Assembly: GCA_963693365.1 (NCBI GenBank)
Contig: CAVNZM010000003.1
Span: forward strand, 6,200,001-6,264,000
Origin: Amoebidium appalachense
Taxonomy: Eukaryota; Ichthyosporea
Direction: 5' to 3'
DNA length: 64,000 nucleotides
Under the pieces are notes generated by a model. That model had not been told where the DNA came from. It saw only the letters and a program-made list of their open reading frames with translations, and made no database searches. This document shows positions 30,124 to 42,000 of this stretch, piece after piece. The number at the start of each line of letters is the position of its first letter. The first letter of the stretch is position 1. Position numbers and translations under genes: made by a program.

Positions 30124-30444
30124 ATGGCAGGCAAAAGAAACATCTTCACTGAACCCCGTGCACACCGTGCACAAAGCGCTCCTATTTTGACCCCCACTCC
30201 CGTCACTGTGACGGAGCCACAGGCACCCCCTGCCACCACCCCTGAACCAGAGACACCGTCGGTGGTCCAGCCTGAGGTTGGCCAGGCATCCGACGATGGC
30301 TCCTCCCTACCCACTCAGCACAACTCCGAGTCGGCGGCAGCGTCACCTGTACCTCCGATGGATGCCACCACACCGCACAACCGTGTGCCCATTTCGGTTA
30401 TTTTAGATTTGCTGGATGGCAGGCAGCCATCACTGCTTGCGTGA
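30124..30444 (+). CDS. unknown Pro/Thr-rich protein (106 aa)
   Basis: ATG 30124 (MAGKRNIFTEPRAHRAQ) to TGA 30444. The middle is low-complexity Pro/Thr/Glu (TPTPVTVTEPQAPPATTPEP). A short hydrophobic helix (VPISVILDLLDGRQPSLLA) ends the protein. The frame is open upstream through the CA repeat, so an upstream exon cannot be excluded. No family recognised. Confidence 0.45.
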   Translation: MAGKRNIFTEPRAHRAQSAPILTPTPVTVTEPQAPPATTPEPETPSVVQPEVGQASDDGSSLPTQHNSESAAASPVPPMDATTPHNRVPISVILDLLDGRQPSLLA

Positions 30445-30688
30445 AGGGCGACAGCCAGTGCCACTGCCAGATTGGGGCCAGGGCAGCCCCCTGCCAGGCA
30501 GTGTGTGCATTCTCCCAGCACCAGTGCACAGTACACCGCTTTCACAAACAGTCCCAAGGGACACACGAGGCTGGGAGGGGGCGCCAGCAGCAAAAAATAA
30601 ACCACCACACAGGTACACAGGGACAAGTCTCGGCTCATTGTGCCAGTGTATACAGCGTATACCAGGTACACCACTTTTATTTTTGGGT

Positions 30689-30913
30689 TCATGCTGCTGC
30701 TGCCACAGCAGGGGGTGGGGGGGTCTGAATGAACGTCACTGCCTTGCGCAGTGCGGCGATGGAGGTCTCCTCGGCAGGCTGGCCCTTGCGCTCTTCCAAA
30801 AACTCCTTCACCTTGTCCTTGTTTGCGCGGTAGATGGCACTGGTCAGGTTGTAGAGAAGGGCGCCGGGGGAATCGGCAGGCACGTTTTCTCCCGGCTTTC
30901 TTGGCTTCGCCAT
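30689..30913 (-). CDS. small helical protein (74 aa)
   Basis: ATG 30913 (MAKPRKPGENVPADSPG). Predicted helices: GALLYNLTSAIYRANKDKVK, then EFLEERKGQPAEETS, then IAALRKAVTFIQ. Ends in Pro and Ala runs. It overlaps the 3' end of the next upstream minus-strand ORF by 70 bases in another frame. The two may be overlapping genes or one gene split by a frameshift. Confidence 0.4.
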   Translation of the reverse strand: MAKPRKPGENVPADSPGALLYNLTSAIYRANKDKVKEFLEERKGQPAEETSIAALRKAVTFIQTPPPPAVAAAA

Positions 30914-31092
30914 TCCGCGGTACGGGTTTCAAAAGTTTTGGGGGGCGCAGGCGCTGCCTCACCCTCGCCGGTGGCTGGGGCGCGTGGGTCGGGCTTGTGG
31001 TTGCGGTCCCACTCACTCGCAAGCTGCTCCTTGGCGATCTCCAGGCTGCGGGCCCAGCATAGGATGTACGCGTTTGCTTGGCGTGGGCTCAT
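30844..31092 (-). CDS. small protein (82 aa), overlaps following ORF
   Basis: ATG 31092 (MSPRQANAYILCWARSLEI) to 30844. N-terminal amphipathic helix (ARSLEIAKEQLASEWDRN), then a Pro/Ala linker (APATGEGEAAPAPP). Upstream lies a poly-G run at 31206-31228 and the duplicated segment. Real start and possible upstream exon are unknown. Confidence 0.4.
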   Translation of the reverse strand: MSPRQANAYILCWARSLEIAKEQLASEWDRNHKPDPRAPATGEGEAAPAPPKTFETRTAEWRSQESREKTCLPIPPAPFSTT

Positions 31093-31294
31093 GGTACCTG
31101 ACCACTGCAGCAGTGCTTTGCCTATGGCAGAAAAAAAAACGTGCTGTGTACACTGTAGGGCTGCTGTTTCGGGGTGTTTGCAAGGTTCTTTTCCGTTGGT
31201 ATTGGGGGGGGGGGGGGGGGGGGGGGGGCAAATGGTACACAAGGCACAATAGAAATCACACAACGGGTGCGACAATTACACTATTAGCGTGCTT

Positions 31295-31579
31295 TTATTC
31301 GAAGTATGTGATCTTGACTTCAGCGCGGCGGCTCCCAGTACCAGCCACCTTGGTCATTTTCGTGGTGATTGGCATGGAGGGGGAACCAGACTGCCAGAAA
31401 CGGTCGTTCGTTGTGTGCTCCGCACTAGCAGTTGAAGAAAAGCCCTTGCCAGCGTGAATCACCCACAACGTGGCGTAAACCTCCTTCTGGCAAACGTGGT
31501 GGTTAATAAGACTACACCTTACACACCAATAAGTTCGTCCAAGGACACTAGTTAACAGACACCACTGGCAAAACTTCAT
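31295..31579 (-). CDS. Cys-rich paralogue, copy 1
   Basis: 94 residues from ATG 31579 (MKFCQWCLLTSVLG). A Cys pattern (FCQWC, YWCVRC, HHVC) suggests one zinc-binding knot, followed by WVIHAGKGFSSTAS and a conserved end AGTGSRRAEVKITYFE. The TAA stop lies inside the AATAAA signal (31294-31299 on the minus strand). The same C-terminal block ends the genes at 31965 and 32300. An upstream exon in the G-rich DNA is possible. Confidence 0.5.
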   Translation of the reverse strand: MKFCQWCLLTSVLGRTYWCVRCSLINHHVCQKEVYATLWVIHAGKGFSSTASAEHTTNDRFWQSGSPSMPITTKMTKVAGTGSRRAEVKITYFE

Positions 31580-31964
31580 ATGACACAGAAGGGACTCGGA
31601 AATGACACAATACAACTGTTGTCGCGTGTGTTGAGGGGGGAGGGAGGAAGGAGAGTGGAAGTGGGGGAAAGGGTGAGTAAGGGCAAGGGAAGAGAGGGGG
31701 AAGGGTAGGGGAAGGGAGGGGGAAGAAGGGAAGGGGGGGGGGGTGTACCCGCGTGTGTGTGTGTGTGTGTACACGTGTGTGTGTGTTGAGGGGGGCGGGG
31801 GGGGGGGGAGGGGGGGGGGAGGAAGGAGAGTGGAAATGGGGAAAGGGTAAGGAAGGGCAAGGGAAGAGAGGGGGAAGGGTAGGGAAGGGGGGGGGGGGCA
31901 AATGGTACACAAGGCACAATAGAAATCACACAACGGGTGCGACAATTATACTATTAGCGTGCTT

Positions 31965-32246
31965 TTATTCGAAGTATGTGATCTTGACTTCAGCGCGGCG
32001 GCTCCCAGTACCAGCCACCTTGGTCATTTTCGTGGTGATTGGCATGGAGGGGCAACCAGACTGCCAGAAACGGTCGTTCGTTGTGTGCTCTACACTAGCA
32101 GTTGAAGAAAAGCCCTTGCTAGCGTGAATCACCCACAACTTGGCGTAAACCTCCATCTGGCAAACGCGGTGGTTAATAAGACTACACCTTACACACCAAT
32201 AAGTTCGTCCAGGACACTAGTTAACAGACACCACTGGCAAAACTTC
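31965..32246 (-). pseudogene. Cys-rich paralogue, copy 2 (frameshifted)
   Basis: Duplicate of 31295-31579. The C-terminal 63 residues are intact (open from ATG 32156), but the 1-bp deletion near 32210 puts the Cys-rich N-terminal part out of frame. The stop again lies inside AATAAA. High identity to copy 1 indicates a recent duplication. Confidence 0.6.
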
Positions 32247-32299
32247 ATATGACACAGAAGGGACTCGGAAATGACACAATACAACTGTTGTCGCGTGCT

Positions 32300-33058
32300 T
32301 TATTCAAAAAACTCTGTGATCTGTACTTCCACTCGGCGACTCCCTGTACCGGCCTCCTTTCTTATCTCAATGGTGAGCGACGGAGTCTCAATGCTGGTAC
32401 AATAATCGTCTCCAATTTCCCCGCTTGTTGTGTGTGTTACCCAAGCCGCCGGCACCGAGGAGAATCCCGGGTGCCGATGGATTTTTCTGGCCATAAGGGT
32501 CGACATGAGCTGTGAAAACACAGCTGTCAACATGCTAATCCACATGTGCTTCATAGCTTCTTTGTGCGCCAAACAGCCTGGTAATTCTACTAGTAGGTTA
32601 CATGGCCCCGGGGGGGGGGGGGGGGGTTTTACCGATGCACTCTGGACGAAATCGGGGTCCGGCCCTGCCTGCATCTCGCATCTCGGAGGCAGATGGGAGC
32701 TCGGGCTGCATCTCAGAGGCAGGTGGGAGCTCGGGCTGCATCTCGGGAGCAAGTGCCGGCTCGAGCTTTATCTCCGGGGCAGGGGCGGGCTCGGAATCTG
32801 CGTGCGCACGCTTGGCCCGAGCAGCAAGCACAGCAGCCTTCCGTTTCGCACGCAGCCGCTCCTGTGTGTGTGTGTGTGTACACGTGTATGTGTGTTGAGG
32901 GGGGAGGGAGGAAGGAGAGTGGAAGTGGGGAAAGGGTGAGTAAGGGCAAGGGAAGAGAGGGGGAAGGGTAGGGGAAGGGGGGGGGGGGAAGAAGGGAAGG
33001 GGGGGGGGGGGTGTACACGGGTGTGTGTGTGTGTGTGTGTGTACACGTGTGTGTGTGT

Positions 33059-33090
<32 letters not shown>

Positions 33091-33296
33091 GGGGCGAGGA
33101 AGGAGAGTGGTAGCGGGGAAAGGGTGAGGAAGGGCAAGGGAAGAGAGGGGGAAGGATAGGGGAAGGGGGGGAGGTGAAAGGGGAAGAAGGGGTGTGTGTG
33201 TACACGTGTGTGTGTGTTGAGGGGGGGGGGGGAAGAAGGTGTGTGTGTACACGTGTGTGTGTGTTGAGGGGGGGGGGGGGAGGCGAAAGGGGAAGA

Positions 33297-33334
<38 letters not shown>

Positions 33335-33732
33335 ATGCGTGGGTGTGCGCGTGTCTGTGTGTAGAGGTGTCTATGCCTTTGATAGTCAGACCACACCGTA
33401 GCTCCACAAGGATTCAATGGGTTATGTACGCGAGTCTGTGTAGGTGTGTACATGCATGTGTCGAGCACTATACGCTGACCTCTGATACTCCAAACACTGC
33501 ACCTTTGGCTTACACCTTTCCCTGAAAGTTGTGTGTCTGTGGGCGTCTCTTAAAGAACCGTGCGCGCCGTCACGGCCCCGTGCATCCTCTCCTTGTCCCA
33601 TTTCGTAGCCCAAAAGACAAACACTCTCCCCTACCCGAGTCTACGTGAACTTACCCGTTGTTCCTCCGCACGCCTCTGCACGGCTACGAGATCCTCGGAC
33701 GTAGCAGAGCGACGGGAAAGGCGCTTCTCCAT
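32300..33732 (-). CDS. three-exon coiled-coil protein, third paralogue
   Basis: Exon 1 33732-33655 (MEKRLSRRSATSEDLVAVQ..., donor CGG|GTAAGT), exon 2 from about 32861 (acceptor CACACACAG|GAGCGG), then a short C-rich intron (donor ATCG|GTAAAA near 32631, acceptor ACCAG|GCTG near 32578) and exon 3 to TAA 32300. Phases match at both joins. The product has an Arg/Ala-rich coiled coil (RRAEEQR / ERLRAKRKAAVLAARAKR), three PELPPASEMQ-type repeats, and a C-terminal domain ending EAGTGSRRVEVQITEFFE, homologous to the ends of the two copies at 31.3 and 31.97 kb. The large first intron (about 790 bp) is C/T and CA repeat on the coding strand. Function unknown. Confidence 0.6.
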
Positions 33733-34263
33733 GTTGTTGCCTGTGCGACGGTGTCAATGCACGTGCGAAAGAAAGGCCTGTGCGAAAAACTGCTTTGCCT
33801 CTACTCACACAAAACACCACACTTCAACTGCCACACAATCTACTGCACAAGCCACGACCTACCCGACTCTGACACCCACGCCGTGTCCTACTTCACGCCT
33901 GCTGGCTGACACAATATTCAGCAACCGTTTGAAACTGTGCAGCACTTGGTGGAGCACAGAAACGAAAAACGGGGTGTTGACAGATTTCTTATCCAAGCTG
34001 ATGCAATATAGTCCAATCAGATCCGATGGCCACATTGGCCAGGGTTGAAATTATTAAAATCTGGAACCAACCAATGAAACAGGGGTCGTATTCCAATTTT
34101 TCAATTAGAGCCTCCCATCTGATCGTTTTTATCATTTTGTTTTAACCGGTTGAGCCATGCAACACCAATGTCCTCTTTGTACATAGCATAAAACTGTAAT
34201 CGGTTGCACTCTGATATAGCTCTCAGACACACAGACACACAGGAATAACGTAGACAAAAAAGC

Positions 34264-34711
34264 ATGGCAGAGCTCGAGGCAGAGACACTGTGTTTGCAAT
34301 GCACAAGGTTGCTAAGGCAGTGTAATGAATGTGACCCAAACAACAACGCACACGACCGTCTCCCACGAAACGGAATATGTGGCTCCTGCAAGCACATGAC
34401 TCTCTGTGATGCATGTACCAAGCTCATGAAAGAAAAGTGGCACGGGTCCGGGAAAGCATGTGAAGTCTGTGTGAACTGCATTTCTCAGGAAAGTTTGTTG
34501 ACTCGTGAACGTGCGTTTGACATGCGCCTCCATATAGAAAAAGGAATGTACGAAGGCGTGAAAGGAGGTAATTGCAATTTTGCGCAACTGTGGGGCACAA
34601 GGGAAAAACAGCTCGTTAAGATAAAAAACTCTCTATCCGCGGCAAAAAGGAGGAAGAAAAGGTCTGAAGCGATGAACAAGAAACCCCGCGTCGTCTTTGA
34701 TGCATCAGTAG
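34264..34711 (+). CDS. Cys-rich zinc-binding protein, 5' exon
   Basis: ATG 34264 (MAELEAETLCLQCTRLLRQ). Contains many CxxC pairs: CLQC, CNEC, CGSC, CDAC, CEVC/CVNC, in a RING-like or multi-ribbon arrangement over residues 10-75, then a basic C-terminal helix (KNSLSAAKRRKKRSEAMNKK), a likely nuclear signal. The frame reaches TGA shortly after a good donor (TAG|GTACGTGAG at 34712), and the following 1.5 kb is C/T-rich minisatellite like other introns here, so more exons probably follow. Candidates lie at 36293-36307 and after 36357, with an acidic Glu/Pro end near 36391-36474, but phases did not settle. Confidence 0.55.
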
Positions 34712-34769
34712 GTACGTGAGTGCTAGATGCACGCCCCGCACCACCCTCCTTTTCCGACTTTGCCCGCAC

Positions 34770-34788
34770 CGTCTTACATCCTTTGCCT

Positions 34789-34820
<32 letters not shown>

Positions 34821-35990
34821 CACCCTCTCCCCACCCTCTCCCTCCCTTTCTTGTCTCTCTCTCCCTCCCCCCCCGTCCCCTTTCTTGCCTCTCTCTCCCC
34901 CGCCCCCCCCCCCCCCTCCCTCCCTGTCTCCCTTCCCACCCATCCTTCCCGAGTGGAAAGCAGGCATTGTAGAACTCTTGCACCGTCTTACATCCTTTGC
35001 CTGTGCACCCCCCCCCCCCATCCCTCTCCCCTCCCTTTCTTGTCTCCCCCCCCCCCATCCCCTTTCTTGCCTCTCTCTCCCATCCCCCCTCCCTCCCTGT
35101 CTCCCTTCCCACCCATACTTCCCGAGTGGAAAGCAGGCATTGTAGAACTCTTGCACCGTCTTACATCCTTTGCCTGTGCACCCCCCCCCCACCCTCTCCC
35201 TCCCTTTCTTGTCTCTCTCTCCCTCCCCCCACACCCCCTTTCTTGCCTCTCTCTCCCCGTCCCCCCCCCCTCCCTCCCTGTCTCCCTTCCCACCCATCCT
35301 TCCCGAGTGGAAAGCAGGCATTGTAGAACTCTTGCACCGTCTTACATCCTTTGCCTGTGCACCCCCCCCCATCCCTCTCCCCTCCCTTTCTTGTCTCCCC
35401 CCCCCCCCCACACCCCCTTTCTTGCCTCTCTCTCCCGTCCCCCCCCCCTCCCTCCCTGTCTCCCTTCCCACCCATCCTTCCCGAGTGGAAAGCAGGCATT
35501 GTAGAACTCTTGCACCGTCTTACATCCTTTGCCTGTGCACCCCCCCCCCCCCACCCTCTCCCCTCCCTTTCTTGTCTCTCTCTCTCCCTCCCCCCTTTCT
35601 TGCCTCTCTCTCCCGTTCCCCCCCCCCTCCCTCCCTGTCTCCCTTCCCACCCATCCTTCCCGAGTGGAAAGCAGGCATTGTAGAACTCTTGCACCGTCTT
35701 ACATCCTTTGCCTGTGCACCCCCCCCCCCCCCCCCACCCTCTCCCCTCCCTTTCTTGTCTCTCTCTCTCCCTCCCTCCCTTTCTTGCCTCTCTCTCCCGT
35801 CTCCCCCTCCCTCCCTGTCTCCCTTCCCACCCATCCTTCCCGAGTGGAAAGCAGGCATTGTAGAACTCTCGCACCGTCTTACATCCTTTGCCTCTGCACC
35901 CCCCTCCCCCCCCCCCCTCGAGTGGAAGCAGGCAGTGTAGAACTCTCGCACTGTCTTGCGTCCTTTGCCCCTGCACCCCCCCATCCTTTC
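34770..35990 (+). repeat. ~180-bp C/T-rich minisatellite
   Basis: About seven copies, each with TTACATCCTTTGCCTGTGCA, C-runs, CTTTCTTGCCTCTCTCTCC and GAGTGGAAAGCAGGCATTGTAG. Unit starts near 34775, 34988, 35160, 35340, 35519, 35698 and 35879. All six frames are open over hundreds of codons here because the repeat lacks stop codons. Probably intronic. Confidence 0.92.
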
Positions 35991-36194
35991 CCCACCCTCT
36001 CACGTCCATGTCTTGCCTCTCTCTCCCTTGTCCCCTCCCCACGAGGCTCCCTTTCTTGTCCCCCCCCCCTTCCCTTTCTTTCCTCTCTCTCCCTTCTGCC
36101 TTCATATACACACAAGCTTGTTCCTCTCCCACCACCCTCATCCGTGTTTGTGTGTACCGCCTCCACAAATCTAAACACCCCCCTTTCCTCTCCC

Positions 36195-36197
<3 letters not shown>

Positions 36198-36258
<61 letters not shown>
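36198..36258 (+). repeat. (CA)n microsatellite
   Basis: Sixty bases of CA, followed closely by CCTGCACAG|G, a plausible splice acceptor. Confidence 0.95.
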
Positions 36259-36264
<6 letters not shown>

Positions 36265-36650
36265 CATACACGCACCTCTCCAGCCTGCACAGGCAAACGT
36301 GGATCAGGTAAAAGGTATAACCCGGTACCTGTTCCGAGAAACACTGCTACCACAAGGATATTGGTGCATAAGCTACTGGTCGGCCACACGATGGAGTTGC
36401 GCCCCCGAAAGAAACAGGAGCCTGAATTGCAGGAGCCTGAATTGCAGGAGCCTGAATCGGACGGAGAGGAGTGAACTAGGGGGGAGGGGGGGGGGGGGGG
36501 GGGTAAATGAGGGGGGGGGGGGGGGGTAAATGACGGGGGTGGGGAGGGTAAGGGGAAAGGGTACGAGGAAAGGGATACGAGAGACGGGGATATGATAGGG
36601 GGGCTGATTTAGGCCGATTAAAGTTTAACCACATCTGTGACTGGCTCATA

Positions 36651-38032
36651 GATTCTCGCTTTGAAGCGAGAATCTTTTGATTGGTCGATAGGTGATTGTA
36701 TAAAGCCGTATTTTTATTGTTTAAACACAATGTATGCTAGTACACATGGCTGCAGCCTTGGTCGCCTGATTTCAATAACTATAACAATAAAACATTTCTG
36801 ATACTGGTCCAGAGATAGTAGGTAGTAACCTACTATCTTTTGATTGGCTCTCACGGTGTTTAACCCTGTCGCCTTATAACGTTGACACCTTCTATAGACA
36901 CACAGAATAAGGCTTTGCCCGCCAGTGATGAAGGTGTCACAGGACCACAGTCTCGGTTGCCTGATTTTAAAAGTTATAAAAAATAACTATTTATTTTACT
37001 GGCCTAGAGATAGTCACTTTGAAGCGACTTTCTTTTGATTGGCCAATGTGGCATTTTAACAACCAAACGGTTACGGTTAAATTTTGTTTTAGGCATCGTG
37101 ACCGGTATAGCGCTCACTCGATGCTTTCATTTATATAGTCAGGCACTACGTCGCGCCTAGCACGGACACGGCATTTCATTTTGAGTCCAAGCCCCGGTGC
37201 TATAATTAGTGATAATAAGAGTTTAAAATATATGCAGTTATCTTATTGGCCGAGAGATTCTTGCTTTGAAGCAAGAATCTTTTGATTGGTCAACAAGTCT
37301 ATTTAAACGCCTATGGGTCTAATCTTAAACCGTCGAATGGGCAAGGTTTTGTGTTACAAAACGAGTGTCGTTGGGGGATAGGGGAAGGGGGGGATAGGGG
37401 AAGGGGAGGGGGGATGGGGTAGGGGAAGGGGGGGGGGGGGGGTCAAAATAAAAAAGAAAGAAAAACACACACACAGTGTCACACACACCACACACACACA
37501 CAACAAAAATAAAACGGCAAATTTGTTGTGAATGTGGGGAGTTGAATTTAGGGAGGGGGGGGGGGGGGGATGGGAAAGGGGGGGGGGGGGGGGGGGGGGA
37601 TAAGGGAAGGGGGGGGGGATGGGGTAGGGGAAGGGGGGGGGGGTGTATATACACGTGTACACACACACTTGTACATATATATGTGTAGATGGGGGGGGGG
37701 GGGATGTGTGTAGGAGGGGAACATGAGAGACGGGGATATCAGAGGGGGTGGGGAGGGATAGGGGGGGGGGGGGTACGAGGAAAGAGAGGGGAACACGAGA
37801 GACGGGGATATGAGGGGGGATGTGTGTATATACACGTGTACACACACTTGTACATATATAGGAGGGATAGGGGGGGGGGGGGGGGTGTATCCGTCTACAC
37901 GGTCGTGTACACACACACACACTTGCACATAAATATATTTATGTGTAGATGGGGGGGGGGCTGATTTTAGACCGATTAAAGTTTAACTACATCTGTGATT
38001 GGCTGAGAGATTCTCACTTTGAAGTGAGAATC
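36651..38032 (+). repeat. hairpin array A: 10-bp stems before TTTTGATTGG
   Basis: Hairpins at 36651-36674, 36814-36837, 37009-37032, 37256-37279 and 38009-38032. Each has GAT-N7, a 4-nt loop (TTGA or AGTA), N7'-ATC, then immediately TTTTGATTGG and, 15-40 bases on, a TATA-like element (GTATAAAG, CTTATAACG, GTATATAGC). Stem cores differ (TCTCGCT, AGTAGGT, AGTCACT, TCTTGCT, TCTCACT) yet four of five pair perfectly. Poly-G and short CA stretches lie between. No gene is visible from 36475 to 38447. Confidence 0.8.
37376..37965. repeat. G-rich low complexity with ATATACACGTGTACACA units
   Basis: G-runs with GGGATAGGGGAAGG units alternate with palindromic TATACACGTGTACACAC(A)CTTGTACATATAT stretches at about 37648-37685, 37824-37862 and 37900-37950. 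Not coding. Confidence 0.85.
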
Positions 38033-38447
38033 TTTTGATTGGTCGATGGGTCATTGTATATAGCTGTATTCTTATTGTTAAAACATAGTTTAGGCTCGAT
38101 GGGGGGGGGGGGGGGGGGTATGAGGAAAGGGAGGAAAACATGAGAGATGGGATACGATGAAAGAGAGGGAATACGAGAGATTGCTGGTGGGGGGAGGTGA
38201 TATAAGGGAAAGAGGGTCTGGTGAAGCGGGGGGGGGGGGTATGGGGCAGTAGAGGCCAGCCACAGTCAACTCTCGTGTTGCGAGGGTCAATTTTAATGGG
38301 AAGCAAGCTGTCATATTGACCACACACACAACCATATAAACCAACACCATGTCACACCACCACCCGCGCCTGCCGCTGGCAGATCCCGGCCCCAGCTAGC
38401 ACACACGAGACAGCCTAAGCGCAGACACCACGGTCGCCGCCAAAGCC

Positions 38448-39067
38448 TCAGGCATCCATCATCGTATTCTCGGGGTCCTCCTCCGAGTCGCTGCAGTCGG
38501 CCACGGTCACCTGCACCTGGCGGGCCGGCCCGGCACCGCGCTTCACCTGCTTGGCGGTGAACTTGAGGGCGTTCTCCTCCGCCACAAAGGAAATCTTGGC
38601 CTGGCCAGGCAGAAGGGGTGTGCGGGCGGCAAGGGGCTCGTCGAGGGACACACGGGTGCCCATGTCGAGGGGGGTGATGCCGGGGAACAGCCCCTCTATG
38701 CGCTCGACGACATCCGAGACCTTCTGGATGTCGGAGTCGTCCTCCTCCACCACACCCCCGTGCAGGTTGGCCTGGGGAAGCTGGGTGTCGCGGCGCCTCT
38801 CCAGATAGCCGCGCAGGTTGACACAGAACGTGTAGAGCTGGCGGGTGGTCATCAGGGTGGAGTACTCGGGCGCCGTGCCGGTCCACAGGCGCATGCGCTC
38901 CTTGATGGCGCGCTGGATGTACGTGCCCGCCGTGACAATGGACACCTTGGACCCCGGCAGGGTGACGTGCACGTTGGTGACGGCCTCGATCATGGCGGTG
39001 TAGGCGCCCGCAGCGCGGATCTCCGGGCCATAGTAGAGGATGCCCGCCCACCAGTAGGGGAAGGCGC
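38448..39067 (-). pseudogene. MSV199-like gene, 3' part (split by LTR element)
   Basis: This is the C-terminal part of the gene whose 5' pieces are 43976-44265 and 42698-43058. It reads out of the retroelement at 39067 in the frame that continues exon 2, through MIEAVTNVHVTLPGSKVSIV and IKERMRLWTGTAPEYSTLMT, to an acidic end (CSDSEEDPENTMMDA). The same region in the paralogue at 51816-52832 has MIMGTTNVCVMFPAAEVSNI and RRWTGVEPAYSTDMTTEQLF, so homology crosses the insertion point exactly. No other lesion is seen in this piece. Confidence 0.75.
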
Positions 39068-42000
39068 TGTAAACAGTTGGACTAGTTAGGATAAGGCAGA
39101 GTACAACTGAATCAAAATAAAGACAGAGAACGGGTAGAAAGGCACACGCGGCCAGGTTGCTTTTACTAATGGGCAGTCTGTCTCAGACTTCACTGATGTG
39201 ATCCCCGTACTGGGACGGCTTTGTTATATAGCCCCCAGGTTTCGGATCAAGGCCCAGGATTGGTTCATCCGCGGCCAGCGCGGGTGGCAACATGCCATTC
39301 GTGATTCTGGTGCGGTCCGAGCCAGTCAGACCTTCGTCCTATTTATGCAAACCTCTTATTGGTTCACTTCGTTTATGTGGTATGCAGCGGAAGAACCATA
39401 TATGGTTCAATTCTTAGGTCAGAGTGAGTCCTATTGGTGCGGACATAATATTTATGTGATATTCATGACAAAGCACGAATCGTGTGCTAGTAGATCACAT
39501 TCTTTAGTAAACATGTACAGTTCATGTGTACAGTTGTTTACACTCCCCCCCTTGTCGGGAGCCTGGTGGTGTCGTTAGACAAGCAAACCACCAGGCTGAG
39601 AGGCGATAAACAACCTTCAGCGAGAATTCTTGTGCGCCGACCTGCTGGGCAGAACAGAGCAAGGACGGTTGAATAGAGTTGTGCACGTCTATGAGCACTT
39701 CTTCATTTGCCAAAACGTAAATTCATGCAGCATTCTTCTGTGATTTCATTTTCGTGGCGAAGATTGTTGCAGAGTGTGTGCGAATTGTTCGCTTCGTCTC
39801 TGTGCTTGGCTTTTCTGTAGAAGTAGTATTTTTCTTTTGGGAATTTTTCCTTTTTAGGATACTCCCGCAGATTCGTTTTCAATTGCGAGTAATTTGGTTG
39901 TGTGGATGAATGATCATACCAAACATTCGATAATGAATATAACTCAAGGCTTAGGTCACTTCGTAGCTCAGGTAGTGGTGGATAGCTTCAAGGCTTAGCC
40001 GCTGCTCCTTATCCCGGTTCTACCTTAAGACTGTAAGGCGAGTCGCCATGGCCGGAAAAGCCACTTCTTTCATGAACAAAGAGCACTTCTTTCCTTTCAG
40101 CTTTAACCCTGCATCATCGGAGCTGGGAAAAACAGAATAAAAATGCCCAAGTGTTCTTCGTTGGGCGACATAAAGAAATATATCAGCCCGTCAGAATTCG
40201 AACCAGTAAAAACCCGGTTCATAATTCATAAGAAGAGGGTAGGCAAAGCAAACCTTCTTCAGAAAACACATGCTTCCATTCGTGAGCAGTTTTCGTATCC
40301 CATTTGCCAGCCATTTTTCGTTGAGCAGGGGGATTCCAGGCATAATACATTCTTCTGGAGGCTTGGCCTAAAAAGAAAAGTCGTCAGAGTCGCCCTTTCT
40401 TTTGTAAGCAACTTCGTGAGCGCGCTTCGTGTTTTCATATCCTCCAGTGCAGGTCTGGATGGTGCCCCATCCTCTGCTTCATTTGTAGGTGGCCCTACTG
40501 TTGGTTCTGTTCGTTGTGTGGAAAACCAAAACCATTCGTGTTCGTGGAACTGCTTTGTGCTGTGCTTTCTTTCGTGTTGGTGTTCATGAAGTTACCCCGT
40601 TCACACACCCTACTTCTTACATACATTAGATGTAAGTAGCTGCCTGGTGAGTGTGTGGTTCGTGTTCGTGGCATTCTTCTGTTCCGTCGTGAGAAGAATA
40701 TTCGTTTTAGCAGAGGTGCCCAATAAGTTAGCTTGTGGGGTTGTCTCCCGCATGTGCCCATTGGTGGGGTATGCACGTGCTAAATTGTTACAGTGTCATC
40801 ATATTGCAAGGGAATAACATGGTCACCTCCGTACCAGGGCCTAGGTACACATGATGGTCCGATGTGTTAGTCAACAACACCTTGCATTCGTATTCGTATT
40901 TGTCTTCCACGTCACTTTCTTCAGTAGTGAAGGAGGGTATTCGTAATTCGAAACTGAAAGGCTTCCAGCCAAAATACTGACACTGTATGATGGGGTTGTG
41001 AGGGAGCGGTGCCCATACCACATTCTTTTGTTCTGGTGGGGGTGTGCCGGCAGCTAGTGCAAGGCTTGACAGTGTAATTGGTATGTTACACAGTATTGCC
41101 ACAGACGGGCATTCACCTTAAAATTCGTACCCAACACCTTCTTTGTTTTTCACATGCATGAACAAAAGTTCTGCATCGACTTTATTACATGCCTTTTGTG
41201 CACCAAGAGTGCAAATTCGTTAGGGCGTGGCACCAGGAAGGGCCGCCATACATGAGGCATATGTTCGTAATGTGTTTAGGCATGCCAGCATACATTCATG
41301 CGCATGTTGTGCATCCTGTGCGCTAAACTATGGGGCATGCTGTATTCGAAAACAGCAAGAAATTCGAAGCATGCATGCAAAACTACTTTCACAGCACCTT
41401 ATGTCCTCAATGCTATAGGAACAGCGACTATCTTCTTCTTTAAATGCATTCGTGCTGAAAGTGGCCGTGCATCTGGCTTGCGAGTGTGGAGGTGCATGCG
41501 GTGGCATGGACACGATGACAGTGTGCAATAGCGCAATGCACGCAAGGGCAACGGTTTTATTTTCTTTCTAACATAGAGGGGGCTGTGTGCATTGCAACCC
41601 AAGCAGTGTTGTGCATTCGTTCTTGCATTTTCGTATTTCCAGTTCATTTTGCTTTCGTTTTTCGTTTTTTGTCGTTTGATAAATTCGTTACTTCGTTTTG
41701 TTTTCGTGTTGCATTCATTTCGTATTTCCTCTATGCATTCGTTTGTCGTTCATTCTTTATTTCATTGTGTATTCGTGATGGTTCGTTTTTCGTTGGTTCA
41801 TTGCTTCGTTAGCAATTCTTTATTCGTTTGTTCGTGTATTCGTTGTTTCGTTGTGTATTCGTTTTTCTTCACATTTTTGATGTGTCGTAGCAAAAGAAGT
41901 TTTACATGCTTTCAATTCTTTCCGTGTAGGTGGGCTGGCCACTTCAAACTTGTAGGTGTATATATTCTAAGCCGGACAAGGAAAGATGTGCCTATCATCG

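Larger units (their letters stand above)
31228..32297. repeat. direct tandem duplication of a ~400-bp gene unit
   Basis: 31228-31628 and 31898-32297 are near-identical (few substitutions, one 1-bp deletion: CGTCCAAGG versus CGTCCAGG). Offset is 670 bp. The space between holds G-rich low-complexity DNA and a TG microsatellite. Confidence 0.9.

Noticed and set aside
35161-36267. 368-codon minus-strand frame and several plus-strand Pro/Ser frames
   Set aside because: Created by the 180-bp C/T-rich minisatellite; composition only.
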